From contig CACIOK010000005.1 in assembly GCA_902588255.1 (NCBI GenBank), positions 1-54,898 on the forward strand: a stretch of DNA of 54,898 nucleotides. The letters run 5' to 3'. Both the position numbers and the translations under genes were made by a program. The DNA is from an uncultured Pelagibacteraceae bacterium. GTDB lineage: Bacteria > Pseudomonadota > Alphaproteobacteria > Pelagibacterales > Pelagibacteraceae. How positions within the stretch are numbered: the first letter of the stretch is position 1; the number at the start of each line of letters is the position of its first letter. Shown piece after piece: positions 38,674-47,486 of this stretch. Below the pieces are notes generated by a model, which was not told the DNA's origin, did no database searches, and saw only the letters and a list, made by a program, of their open reading frames with translations.

Positions 38674-40018
38674 AATATTAATTATTGATGACAATCCTGA
38701 TATAAGAAGTATTTTACAGGATCTTATTTCTGACGAAGGTTACAAAACAAGGGTTGCTGCAAATTATAATCAAGCTTTGGCAGAAATAGATAAAAAATTA
38801 CCCGATGTAGCTATTATTGATGTCAAACTCGATAAAGGTGATAATGACGGGATTGAACTTTTGTCTCATATTAAAAGTAAAAATAAAGACATTCCAGTAA
38901 TAATTATTTCAGGACATGCAAATATAGAAATGGCAGTTAAATCTTTAAAATCTGGTGCATTTGAATTTATTCAAAAACCTTTTGACCAAGAAAGATTAAT
39001 GAATTTTGTTAAGAGAGCAGTAGAAAACTTTAATCTAAAAAATCAAAATAAAGAATTATCAACAAAGCTATTTCATTCTTTTGAATTAATTGGCTCGAGT
39101 TCAAATATAGAAAAAATTAAAGATCAAATACAAAAACTTTCATTATCAGAAAGTAGAATTTTCATTAATGGACCAACTGGATCTGGTAAAGAACTAATTG
39201 CAAGGAAAATACACAAATTATCAGCTCGATCAAATGGACCCTTTGTGATTTTAAATGGAGCATTATTGGATGTGAAAAAATATGAACAAGAACTATTTGG
39301 AGAAGAAAAAACAAATGGATCAATATCTTATGGTGCCTTAGAAAAAGCTTCCGAAGGTATATTATTAATTGACGAAGTTTCTGAAATACCATTGGAAACT
39401 CAATCTAAAATTTTAAGAGTTTTAACAGATCAAAAATTTAAAAGAATCAATGGAGATCACGATATAAAAGTTAATGTTAGAATTATATGTTCATCTACTA
39501 AAGATATTAATAATGAAATTCAGTTAGGTAATTTTAGAGAAGATTTATTTCATAGGCTTAACGTATTTCAAATTAATATTGACCATTTAAAAAATAGAAC
39601 TCAAGATATACCATTGTTAATTAATTATTTTTCAGAAAAAATTTCACATAATTATAATTTGAAAAAATTTAATATTGACACAAATAATCATTATTTGATT
39701 AATTATGATTGGCCGGGTAACGTTAGAGAGTTAAGAAATTTAATTGAAAGAATTGCTATATTGGGGCCCGATAGTATTGATAAAGTTTCAAGTATTATTA
39801 AAGAGTCACTAAAAAGACCTAATGAAGATAATTACAATCTTCAGAACTCTTTATCTATACCATTAAAAGAGGCTAGAGAGAATTTTGAAAAAGAATACCT
39901 TACAACTCAATTAAAGAAATTTGGAGGAAATATATCCAAAACTGCTGAATTTGTAGGCATGGAAAGGTCTGCTTTGCACAGAAAGTTAAAAGGATTAGGC
40001 GTAAAAGATTTAAATTAA
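38663..40018 (+). CDS. ntrX: Response regulator NtrX
   Basis: Partner of NtrY. The 451 aa protein has a receiver domain (residues 1-120; acidic Asp9/Asp10, phospho-site Asp53 in AIIDVKL, Lys in FIQKPFD), an AAA+ domain with Walker A GPTGSGKE (about 169-176) and Walker B ILLIDEV (about 233-239), and a C-terminal Fis-type HTH (GGNISKTAEFVGMERSALHRKL, about 423-444, longer than the core). Between ELFGEEK and GALEKA the GAFTGA loop that contacts sigma-54 is not recognisable. The regulator therefore may act without sigma-54. It is followed at once by trkA. Confidence 0.93.
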   Translation: MAAEILIIDDNPDIRSILQDLISDEGYKTRVAANYNQALAEIDKKLPDVAIIDVKLDKGDNDGIELLSHIKSKNKDIPVIIISGHANIEMAVKSLKSGAFEFIQKPFDQERLMNFVKRAVENFNLKNQNKELSTKLFHSFELIGSSSNIEKIKDQIQKLSLSESRIFINGPTGSGKELIARKIHKLSARSNGPFVILNGALLDVKKYEQELFGEEKTNGSISYGALEKASEGILLIDEVSEIPLETQSKILRVLTDQKFKRINGDHDIKVNVRIICSSTKDINNEIQLGNFREDLFHRLNVFQINIDHLKNRTQDIPLLINYFSEKISHNYNLKKFNIDTNNHYLINYDWPGNVRELRNLIERIAILGPDSIDKVSSIIKESLKRPNEDNYNLQNSLSIPLKEARENFEKEYLTTQLKKFGGNISKTAEFVGMERSALHRKLKGLGVKDLN

Positions 40019-41392
40019 ATGAATATTATTATTTGTGGTGCAGGGAGAGTTGGTTTTACAATTGCAAAGCTATTAAGTGAGCAAAACCATTCTATAACAG
40101 TTATTGATCAGTCTAGTGAGGATATTCAAAAAATTAACGACTCTCTTGATGTTAAAGGTATAGTAGGAAAGGCGACCTACCCATCAATTTTAGAAAAAGC
40201 AGATGGTGCGAATACAGATATGATAATCGCTGTAACAAAAAATGATGAAATCAATATGCTTATTTGTCAAATTGCATATACAGTTTTTAAGATATCAAAA
40301 AAAATCGCTAGAATAAGATCTCAAGATTATTTAAATCCCAAATTTTCAAAAGTTTATAGCAAAGAAAATCTACCAATAGATGTAATTATTTCGCCAGAAT
40401 TAGAAATTGCTAAATCCATTCAAAGAAAACTTGAAGCACCAGGGGCTCTAGATAATGTACCTTTTGCTGACAACAAAATAAGACTACTTGAAATAAATAT
40501 CGAAAAGAATTGCCCATTAATTAAAATCAAACTTAAAGATTTAACTAAAAAATTTCCAAAGTTAGAAGCCCATATACTTGGAGTTATTAGAAATGAAAAA
40601 TTTATCATTTTAAAAAAAAATGACATAATTGAAGAAAATGATAAAGCATATGTAATTATTAACTCTGCACAGATGCAACAAACGTTAACAGCATTTGGCC
40701 ACAATGAAAAAATTTCGAATAAATTATTAATAATTGGTGGTGGCAATATTGGATTTAATTTAGCTAAAAATATCGAAAAATCTTTTGATGACGCAAGAAT
40801 TAAAATAATAGAAAAAGATAAAGAGAGAGCAGAACTTATAGCCAAGGAGCTAAATAACTCAATTATTATAAATGGAGATGGACTAGATGAAGATGTTCTA
40901 ACCGAAGCTAATTTGAATGAAGTTGAAACAGTGCTTGCATTAACAAATGATGATGAAGATAATTTAATGGTTAGTGTTCTTGTTGAAAAGTTTTCAAAAG
41001 AAAAAAGAACAATGGCATTGATTAACAAACCTAATTACTCTTTATTGCAATCATCACTCAAAATTAATGACCTAATAGATCCACGAATGAATACAGTATC
41101 TAGTATATTAAAACACGTCCATAAAGGTTCAATTGAAAATGCTTATAGTATTTTGAATGGAGAATATGAAGTGATTGAAGCAGAAATTATTGAAACTTCT
41201 GAGTTAGTAAATAAAGAACTTAAAAATTCAAATTTACCAGAAGAAATAAGAATTGGAGCAATTTTAAGAAAAGAAGAAATTATTATACCTAGATCAAATT
41301 TTGTTTTTCAAAAAAAAGACATTGTTGTATTTTTAGCAAAGATAAATCAGCTACCACTTGTTGAAAATATGTTTCGTATTAGTTCGATTTAA
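40019..41392 (+). CDS. trkA: Trk potassium uptake regulatory subunit TrkA
   Basis: Cytoplasmic gating ring of the Trk potassium channel. The 457 aa protein has two RCK (TrkA-N/TrkA-C) repeats: an NAD-binding loop GAGRVGFTIAKLL (about residues 6-18) and a second GGGNIGFNLAKNI (about 239-251), each followed by an acidic strand end and by a TrkA-C domain (about 145-225 and 375-455). This is the normal TrkA length. It directly follows ntrX without spacer, the usual ntrX-trkA order in alphaproteobacteria, and precedes trkH by 6 nt. Confidence 0.95.
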   Translation: MNIIICGAGRVGFTIAKLLSEQNHSITVIDQSSEDIQKINDSLDVKGIVGKATYPSILEKADGANTDMIIAVTKNDEINMLICQIAYTVFKISKKIARIRSQDYLNPKFSKVYSKENLPIDVIISPELEIAKSIQRKLEAPGALDNVPFADNKIRLLEINIEKNCPLIKIKLKDLTKKFPKLEAHILGVIRNEKFIILKKNDIIEENDKAYVIINSAQMQQTLTAFGHNEKISNKLLIIGGGNIGFNLAKNIEKSFDDARIKIIEKDKERAELIAKELNNSIIINGDGLDEDVLTEANLNEVETVLALTNDDEDNLMVSVLVEKFSKEKRTMALINKPNYSLLQSSLKINDLIDPRMNTVSSILKHVHKGSIENAYSILNGEYEVIEAEIIETSELVNKELKNSNLPEEIRIGAILRKEEIIIPRSNFVFQKKDIVVFLAKINQLPLVENMFRISSI

Positions 41393-41398
41393 TAACAA

Positions 41399-42805
41399 AT
41401 GAGCTATTTCAGTTTAATTTATTTAGGTATTTTTTCACTAATAATTTTTGTTTTATCTTTTTTTAATATTATTTATTCTTATTATTTTAATTTATATTTA
41501 AATATTGATAGTTATGTTTACTCATTAATTTTATCATTGTTTATCGGTTTGCTATTTTTATTTAAAAAAAAAGATACCTATAAAATTAGCATTTATCATA
41601 AAATTTTAACTGTAATATCAGGTTATTTCTTATTACCGTTAATTTTATCAATACCATTTTTTTTAAGCATTTATAATATTTCCTTTTTAGACTCTTATTT
41701 TGAAACAATATCTGGTTTTACTTCAACAGGCTTTACAATTTTTGAAAATATTAAACATTTAGATCAAAGCTTAATTTTATGGAGATCTTCAACCCAATGG
41801 ATAGGTGGTTTATATTTTTTATTTTCAATCATTTTACTTATAGATATTTTTGATAATAATTTAAAAAAATCTCTTACAAATTTCATTACATTTGATACGT
41901 TTGAAACATTAAAACAATCATTTAAAATCTTAATTCTTTATACTTCATTAACAATCTTCATATTTATTATTTTAAAAATTTTTGATTTTAGAAATTTTGA
42001 CTCATTTAATTTATCAATGACGTTAATTTCTTCAGGGGGTTTTTTACCATTTAACAATCTTTCATTAGTATTAAATTCTAATATTAAACAAGTGATCTTT
42101 TCGTTGTTAATGTTAACATCATTTTTTAGTATTTTTTTACTATATAATTTAGTTTTTTTTAAAAATAGAAATTTAGATTTTTTTCAAGAAGATTTATATT
42201 TATTTTTTTATTTGTTATTTTTAATAGTAGTTTTCTTTTCTTTTTTGAATTTTGATTATGATTTTAGTTTAATTTTTTTTAGCTTAGTAAGCAGTGTTTC
42301 GAATATTGGTTTTTCTCTTGAAAATAGTCCTAAAAATCTATCTTTTATTTTTTTGATTTTAGTAATAATTGGAGGATCTTTTTTTTCTACAAGTTCAGGA
42401 ATTAGATTTATAAAACTCTATGTTCTGTTTAATTTTTCATTAAATAATTTAATTTCACATGTTAAACCCAAAAATATTAATAATAGTAAACGTTTATTTT
42501 CAGAAATTAGTTTAGATAATTTAATTGTTAATAAATATTTTTTATCAGTAGTGATATTTATAATATCTTTCTTATTTCTTTCTTTATTTCTTACTTTTTT
42601 TGGGATTACTTTTGAAAATGCATTCAAAATTTCAATTTTAACTTTAATGAATACGGTAAATTCTTCAATGTTTGGTGTAGAGGACTTTGATTTTCAAAAT
42701 TTACACTTCATTATCAAATATTTTTTGATACTTTTCATGATTATCGGCAGGGTTGAACTTTTGACATTGTTAATTATTTTGAAAAAATTTCTTTTTAAAA
42801 ATTAA
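41399..42805 (+). CDS. trkH: Trk potassium uptake channel subunit TrkH
   Basis: Membrane pore of the Trk system. The 468 aa protein is strongly hydrophobic with many TM segments. The four pore loops of the SKT fold are visible: SGFTSTGFTIF (about residues 104-114), SSGGFLPF (about 211-218), SSVSNIGFS (about 298-306) and NTVNSSMFGV (about 417-426), with SSGIRFIKL preceding the last part. Length agrees with TrkH (about 480). It is unusually rich in Phe and Leu, matching the AT-rich genome. It is the last gene before tRNA-Arg, 32 nt on. Confidence 0.93.
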   Translation: MSYFSLIYLGIFSLIIFVLSFFNIIYSYYFNLYLNIDSYVYSLILSLFIGLLFLFKKKDTYKISIYHKILTVISGYFLLPLILSIPFFLSIYNISFLDSYFETISGFTSTGFTIFENIKHLDQSLILWRSSTQWIGGLYFLFSIILLIDIFDNNLKKSLTNFITFDTFETLKQSFKILILYTSLTIFIFIILKIFDFRNFDSFNLSMTLISSGGFLPFNNLSLVLNSNIKQVIFSLLMLTSFFSIFLLYNLVFFKNRNLDFFQEDLYLFFYLLFLIVVFFSFLNFDYDFSLIFFSLVSSVSNIGFSLENSPKNLSFIFLILVIIGGSFFSTSSGIRFIKLYVLFNFSLNNLISHVKPKNINNSKRLFSEISLDNLIVNKYFLSVVIFIISFLFLSLFLTFFGITFENAFKISILTLMNTVNSSMFGVEDFDFQNLHFIIKYFLILFMIIGRVELLTLLIILKKFLFKN

Positions 42806-42837
42806 ATAACTATTATAAATTCTAGTTATAATTATAT

Positions 42838-42914
42838 GCGCTCTTAGCTCAGCTGGATAGAGCATCGGTTTTCTAAACCGCAGGTCGGAGGTTCGAATCC
42901 TCCAGAGCGCGCCA
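42838..42914 (+). tRNA. tRNA-Arg (anticodon TCT)
   Basis: Cloverleaf folds by eye: acceptor GCGCTCT (42838-42844) with AGAGCGC (42904-42910), D stem GCTC/GAGC, anticodon loop TTTCTAA with TCT at 42872-42874, T stem GGAGG/CCTCC around TTCGAAT, discriminator G and an encoded CCA at 42912-42914. It reads AGA codons, the dominant arginine codon of this AT-rich genome. The first anticodon-stem pair is a T-C mismatch; all other stem pairs hold. Confidence 0.96.
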
Positions 42915-43010
42915 TTAAAGCATCAAAAATACTATATTATTAATGTTATTTTCGCTTGCAGCAAAAAATATATCATGCTTAAATTAAGAATATTCAAAAG
43001 TTATTTTGAA

Positions 43011-43028
43011 TTATTTGTTAACAAATAA
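43011..43028. promoter_or_regulatory. 18-bp perfect palindrome upstream of aapJ, possible operator
   Basis: TTATTTGTTAACAAATAA is a perfect inverted repeat with no spacer, centred on GTTAAC and lying 20 nt before the aapJ start codon, just upstream of the AAGGGG ribosome-binding site (43039-43044). It could bind a dimeric repressor or lie across the promoter. With this AT content about one such palindrome would be expected by chance in a window this size, so the support is its position, not its existence. Confidence 0.4.
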
Positions 43029-43048
43029 ATAAATATAAAAGGGGATAT

Positions 43049-44089
43049 ATGTTTAAATACTTAAAACAATTGACTTCTTTAGTTGCAGTAGTTGCAGTTC
43101 TGTTTACTTTTACAACTGAAACAATGGCAGCAAAAAAGTCAAAAACTCTTAAAAACACTCAAAAGAAAGGTTTTGTAAGATGTGGAGTATCTCAAGGTCT
43201 ACCTGGATTTTCTAATGCTGATGCATCAGGAAATTGGACAGGTGTTGACGTTGACGTATGTAGAGCAGTTGCTGCTGCAGTATTAGGTGATGCGAACAAA
43301 GTTAAGTTCACTCCACTAAGTGCTAAAGAAAGATTTACAGCTCTAACTTCTGGTGAGATTGATATCTTATCACGAAACACAACTTGGACACTTTCTAGAG
43401 ATGCTGATATTGGTCTTACTTTCGTTGGAGTAAATTTCTACGATGGTCAAGGTTTCATGGTTAGAAAAAGTTCTGGAATTACTTCTACGAGCCAATTTAA
43501 AAATGGAATCTCTGCTTGTACAAATATCGGAACAACTACAGAGTTAAACATGAGAGACTTCTTTAATTCTAGAGGAATTTCTTATGAACCAGTAGCTTTC
43601 GAAAAAGCTGACGAAGTTGTTGCTGCTTATGATAATGGAAGATGTGATACTTACACAACTGACAAATCAGGTTTAGCTGCACAAAGAACAAAAATGAAAA
43701 ACCCAGACGAACACATAGTGTTACCTGAAACTATTTCAAAAGAGCCATTAGGCCCTGTTGTTAGACAAGGTGATTCTGTTTGGGAAGATATTGTTCGTTG
43801 GTCTTTGAATACAATGATCGAAGCAGAAGAATACGGTATTACTTCAGCTAATGCAGACTCTATGAAAACTTCAGAAAACCCAGCTATTAAAAGACTTGTT
43901 GGTGCTGAAGGTGAATTAGGTGCTGCTTTCGGTTTAGATAACGAGTGGAACTTAAGAATTATCAAACAAGTTGGAAACTACGGTGAAAGTTATAAGAGAA
44001 ATATAGCTGACACTGGTATTTTACCTGACAGAGGTCCAAACCAATTATGGACTAAAGGTGGAATACTTTACGTACCACCTGCAAGATAA
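43049..44089 (+). CDS. aapJ: General L-amino acid ABC transporter, substrate-binding protein
   Basis: Periplasmic binding protein of the AapJQMP/BztABCD system, which takes up a broad range of L-amino acids. The 346 aa protein has a signal peptide (about residues 1-27, ending TETMAA), the family 3 solute-binding core with RCGVSQGLPGFSNAD (about 44-58), GVDVDVCRAVAAAVLG, and the AapJ-specific end GILPDRGPNQLWTKGG (about 322-337). Codon choice is less A/T-biased and repeats a small set of codons, which fits very high expression. A strong ribosome-binding site precedes it and a terminator-like hairpin follows it, separating it from aapQ. Confidence 0.95.
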   Translation: MFKYLKQLTSLVAVVAVLFTFTTETMAAKKSKTLKNTQKKGFVRCGVSQGLPGFSNADASGNWTGVDVDVCRAVAAAVLGDANKVKFTPLSAKERFTALTSGEIDILSRNTTWTLSRDADIGLTFVGVNFYDGQGFMVRKSSGITSTSQFKNGISACTNIGTTTELNMRDFFNSRGISYEPVAFEKADEVVAAYDNGRCDTYTTDKSGLAAQRTKMKNPDEHIVLPETISKEPLGPVVRQGDSVWEDIVRWSLNTMIEAEEYGITSANADSMKTSENPAIKRLVGAEGELGAAFGLDNEWNLRIIKQVGNYGESYKRNIADTGILPDRGPNQLWTKGGILYVPPAR

Positions 44090-44105
44090 TTTTATCTTAA
44101 TAAAC

Positions 44106-44141
44106 TTTAAAAAGGGCTAGATTTATCTAGCCCTTTTTTTT
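44106..44141 (+). terminator. Intrinsic terminator or attenuator between aapJ and aapQ
   Basis: AGGGCTAGA (44113-44121) and TCTAGCCCT (44126-44134) form a perfect 9-bp stem around a TTTA loop, extended by A/T pairs from the preceding A run, and followed by eight T residues (44134-44141). This is a textbook Rho-independent terminator. The remaining operon has no obvious promoter of its own in the few bases before aapQ, so partial readthrough is the likely design: much binding protein, less permease and ATPase. Confidence 0.9.
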
Positions 44142-44154
44142 AGTATCAATTTTT

Positions 44155-45306
44155 ATGAATAATAAAGTCAAAAAATTTGTTCCTCAGTTAATAACACTTC
44201 TTGCTATTATACTTGTATTTGGCTTTTTTACATATAATGCCCAGATTAATATGGATAATAGAGGCATTGAGTTTGGTTATGGTTTTTTAAAACAAGAGTC
44301 ATCATTTGATGTACAGTTTTCTTTAATAGAATATGACGGTTCACATTCTTACGCTAGAGCCTACTTTGTAGGTTTATTAAACACTTTATTAGTTTCATTT
44401 ATAGGTATAATTTTAAGTACAGTAATTGGTGTTATTGTTGGTATTGCAAGATTATCACCGAACTTCTTAATTAAAAATACAGCAGCTTTTTATGTAGAAT
44501 TTTTTAGAAATATTCCATTACTATTACAAATATTTTTTTGGTATTTTGCAGCCTTGAGAGCTTTACCTTTACCTCAAGATGCCGAGGCTTGGTTTGGATC
44601 CACATATATGACAATTAAAGGCTACTATGTACCTTTATTTGTTTGGAATAATTTAGATGTATTTTTATATTCAATTTTAGCGGCAATTATTTCTATACTT
44701 ATCATTAGAAGTTATGCAAAAAAAATTCAAGAAAATGAGGGTAAACAGTTACCTGTATTATATATATCATTAGGTTTATTGTTATTATTGCCGTTACTAT
44801 CATTTGCAATTGGTGGTGTTAATCTTGAAATAAAAACCCCAGTACTAAAACAACTATCCGCAACAGGATTTATTTTTGAACCTGCTTTAAGTTTGCCTCC
44901 TGAATTAATAGCTTTAGTTTTGGCATTATCTTTATATACAGCAACTTTCATTGCAGAGTGTGTAAGAGCGGGTATTCAGGGTGTTAGCAAAGGCCAAAAA
45001 GAAGCTGCTGCATCTATTGGTTTAACACCAAGACAAGTTTTAAAGTTAGTGATAATGCCTCAAGCATTAAGGATAATAATTCCTCCAACAACAAATCAAT
45101 ACTTAAACTTAACTAAAAACTCTTCACTAGCTGCTGCAATAGCATACCCAGATTTAGTTCTAGTTTTTGCTGGAACAGCATTAATGCAAACAGGTAGAGC
45201 AATAGAAATTGTTTCAATAACAATGCTAACATATTTGTCAATTAGTTTAGCAATATCAGCATTAATGAACTGGTATAACAAAAAAATAGCAATTAAAGAA
45301 AAATAA
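44155..45306 (+). CDS. aapQ: General L-amino acid ABC transporter, permease (first)
   Basis: Inner-membrane permease of the aap system. The 383 aa protein has a first TM near residues 13-29, a long periplasmic loop, and about seven further TM segments of the His/Glu/Gln permease type. The N-terminal permease motif is NTLLVSFIGIILSTVIGVIV (about residues 76-95), and the EAA motif for ATPase contact is GQKEAAASIGLTPRQVLKLV (about 280-299). ArtQ-type family members of about 220 aa lack the long insert here, which is a feature of AapQ/BztB. It overlaps aapM by one base. Confidence 0.93.
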   Translation: MNNKVKKFVPQLITLLAIILVFGFFTYNAQINMDNRGIEFGYGFLKQESSFDVQFSLIEYDGSHSYARAYFVGLLNTLLVSFIGIILSTVIGVIVGIARLSPNFLIKNTAAFYVEFFRNIPLLLQIFFWYFAALRALPLPQDAEAWFGSTYMTIKGYYVPLFVWNNLDVFLYSILAAIISILIIRSYAKKIQENEGKQLPVLYISLGLLLLLPLLSFAIGGVNLEIKTPVLKQLSATGFIFEPALSLPPELIALVLALSLYTATFIAECVRAGIQGVSKGQKEAAASIGLTPRQVLKLVIMPQALRIIIPPTTNQYLNLTKNSSLAAAIAYPDLVLVFAGTALMQTGRAIEIVSITMLTYLSISLAISALMNWYNKKIAIKEK

Positions 45307-46577
45307 TGAATAAACTGAATTTTTTAAAACCAGATAAAAATAATCTATATGTGTATGTATACACTGGATCAGCTTTACTTTTTATAAGTATTTTTGATGT
45401 TTTTTTAAGTTCTTTTTTTAATATTAATGTAACCTCTTATTTTCCAGGTCCAGTTAGTCTTTTGTTACCACTGATAATTGGATTGTTTGGTCTACACCTA
45501 ATTAGAATTGAATTTTCAGGTCTTAAATATTTAGATTTATTAAACAAGAATATAAACACAAGTAATTTTAATGGAGCTTTAACCCTATTAATAATATTTG
45601 CAATAATTATGGCTACACCACCATCTTTAAGTTGGTTCATATTTGATGCTAATATTGCAGGTGATACCAAAGAAGCTTGTACTGGTAGTGGTGCATGTTG
45701 GACGTACATTAAAGTATGGCTTAGAAGATTTATGTATGGAATGTATCCAAATGAATTACAGTGGAGAATAAATGTATCTTTTATTTTATTAATTGCACTT
45801 GCTTTTGTTGGTTACTTTGCTGGTCAAAAATTAAAAAAGTTTTTAACATTATACTATGTAATTATTTATCCAATAATTGCGTATATATTAATATACTATT
45901 TAATATCAGGGGGATCATTTGGATTAGAATGGGTTGAAACTGGAGCATGGGGCGGCTTATCATTGACATTTATTGTTTCATTTTTTTGTTTAATTTTTTG
46001 TTTTCCAATTGGAATGTTATTAGCTTTAGGTAGAAGATCAAATCTTCCTACAATTAAATATTTTTCAGTTGGGTTTATAGAGTTTTGGAGAGGGGTTCCT
46101 TTAATAACAGTTTTATTCATGTCATCTGTAATGTTTCCAATGTTTTTACCAGAAGATTTTTTCATGGATAAATTAGTTAGAGTAATTATCGCAATATCTT
46201 TATTTGAAGCTGCATACGTAGCAGAAGTAATAAGAGGTGGATTACAAGCACTACCACGAGGCCAATACGATGCTGCTAAATCTCTTGGGATGGGATATTG
46301 GAAAATGCATATTTTTGTGATTTTGCCTCAAGCGTTAAAACTAGTAATTCCTGGTATAGCAAATACTTTTTTAGCATTAGTTAAAGATACCCCACTAATT
46401 TTTGTTGTAGGGTTAATGGAAATTGCTGGAATGTTAGGATTAGCAAAAACAAATCCAAAATGGCTAGGATTTGCCATGGAAGGTTATGTTTTTGCTGCTA
46501 TAATTTTCTGGATAATTTGTTATGCTATGAGTAAATATAGTTACAATTTAGAACTTAAATACAAAACTGAAAGATAA
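45306..46577 (+). CDS. aapM: General L-amino acid ABC transporter, permease (second)
   Basis: Second permease of the aap system. The 423 aa protein has extra N-terminal TM segments and a C-terminal permease core: GGLSLTFIVSFFCLIFCFP (about residues 217-235), FIEFWRGVPLITVLF, and the EAA motif GQYDAAKSLGMGYWKMHIFV (about 319-338). The insert between the first TMs includes the segment GSGACWTYIKVWLRRFMYG, typical of AapM/BztC. TAATG overlap joins it to aapQ, and 3 nt separate it from aapP. Confidence 0.94.
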   Translation: MNKLNFLKPDKNNLYVYVYTGSALLFISIFDVFLSSFFNINVTSYFPGPVSLLLPLIIGLFGLHLIRIEFSGLKYLDLLNKNINTSNFNGALTLLIIFAIIMATPPSLSWFIFDANIAGDTKEACTGSGACWTYIKVWLRRFMYGMYPNELQWRINVSFILLIALAFVGYFAGQKLKKFLTLYYVIIYPIIAYILIYYLISGGSFGLEWVETGAWGGLSLTFIVSFFCLIFCFPIGMLLALGRRSNLPTIKYFSVGFIEFWRGVPLITVLFMSSVMFPMFLPEDFFMDKLVRVIIAISLFEAAYVAEVIRGGLQALPRGQYDAAKSLGMGYWKMHIFVILPQALKLVIPGIANTFLALVKDTPLIFVVGLMEIAGMLGLAKTNPKWLGFAMEGYVFAAIIFWIICYAMSKYSYNLELKYKTER

Positions 46578-46580
46578 ATA

Positions 46581-47315
46581 ATGTCTGATCCAATAATCAA
46601 AATAGAAAATATGAATAAATGGTTCGGTGATTTTCAAGTTTTAAAAGATATTAATTTATCTGTTGAAAAAAATAAAAAAATTGTTGTATGTGGACCATCT
46701 GGTTCTGGAAAATCTACGTTAATACGATGCGTTAACAGGTTAGAAGAACATCAAAAAGGATCAATTATAGTTGATGGAACTGAATTAAATGAAAACACAA
46801 AAAATATTGAACAAGTAAGAGCAGAAGTTGGAATGGTATTCCAACAATTTAATTTATTTCCTCATCTTTCTATTTTAGACAATTGTACTTTGGCTCCGAT
46901 TTGGGTAAAAAAAATGCCAAAAAAAGATGCTGAGGAATTAGCAATGAATCAATTAAAACAAGTACAAATAGACGATCAATCAAATAAATTTCCTGGTCAA
47001 TTATCAGGAGGGCAACAACAAAGATGTGCAATAGCAAGAGCTCTTTGCATGCAGCCTAAAATAATGCTTTTTGATGAACCAACATCTGCATTGGACCCAG
47101 AAATGATTAAAGAAGTATTAGATGCAATGGTAAATTTAGCCAAACAAGGAATGACCATGATAGTTGTTACGCACGAGATGGGTTTTGCTAAAGAAGTTGC
47201 CGATGAAGTTATTTTTATGGATGAGGGAATGATAGTAGAGAAAGCTAGTACAAAAGAATTTTTTGCTAACCCTAAAAATGATAGGACTAAACTTTTTTTA
47301 AGCCAAATTTTATAA
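46581..47315 (+). CDS. aapP: General L-amino acid ABC transporter, ATPase
   Basis: ATPase of the aap system. The 244 aa ABC domain has Walker [10 protein letters not shown] (about residues 38-46), Q loop [10 protein letters not shown], signature LSGGQQQR (about 146-153), Walker [13 protein letters not shown] (about 166-177) and the H loop VVTHEMGFA. All active residues are present. It is of the GlnQ/AapP type by length and closes the aapJQMP operon. No terminator hairpin is evident after it. Confidence 0.95.
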   Translation: MSDPIIKIENMNKWFGDFQVLKDINLSVEKNKKIVVCGPSGSGKSTLIRCVNRLEEHQKGSIIVDGTELNENTKNIEQVRAEVGMVFQQFNLFPHLSILDNCTLAPIWVKKMPKKDAEELAMNQLKQVQIDDQSNKFPGQLSGGQQQRCAIARALCMQPKIMLFDEPTSALDPEMIKEVLDAMVNLAKQGMTMIVVTHEMGFAKEVADEVIFMDEGMIVEKASTKEFFANPKNDRTKLFLSQIL

Positions 47316-47486
47316 TTATAATTTCATTAAAAAACATCAATTTTTATATTCAAATTACTGTAAAAAACCCTTTGTCAAGCTATAAAATAAGGAAAAAATA
47401 AATTTTTTTTAGGTCATTTTAGACTTGCACTCTTATTAAAATATATATTGAATATCAGAATTATATATTACTTAAGAGGGGTCTTA

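Noticed and set aside
40420..41028. A 202-codon open frame antisense to trkA
   Set aside because: It is long, but Ser/Phe/Leu-rich as expected from the complement of Lys/Glu/Asn-rich coding DNA, has no start signal, and trkA is conserved over the same bases.
42915..43010. Possible -35/-10 elements before aapJ (TTGCAG at 42956)
   Set aside because: No -10 element of acceptable match lies at 16-18 nt; in DNA this AT-rich, chance TATAAT-like words are everywhere, so no promoter is called.
43651..43965. A 104-codon minus-strand frame inside aapJ
   Set aside because: aapJ is unmistakable by motifs and its regular codon use creates open frames on the other strand.
47316..47447. Search for a terminator or small RNA after aapP
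   Set aside because: The A/T-rich gap has no stable stem with T run; TTGTCA and TTGCAC could be -35 boxes but lack a well-spaced -10.
47448..47486. Upstream ATG extending the XRE regulator by 13 residues
   Set aside because: The extension is hydrophobic and unlike HTH proteins, and the AAGAGGGG ribosome-binding site is placed for the ATG at 47487.
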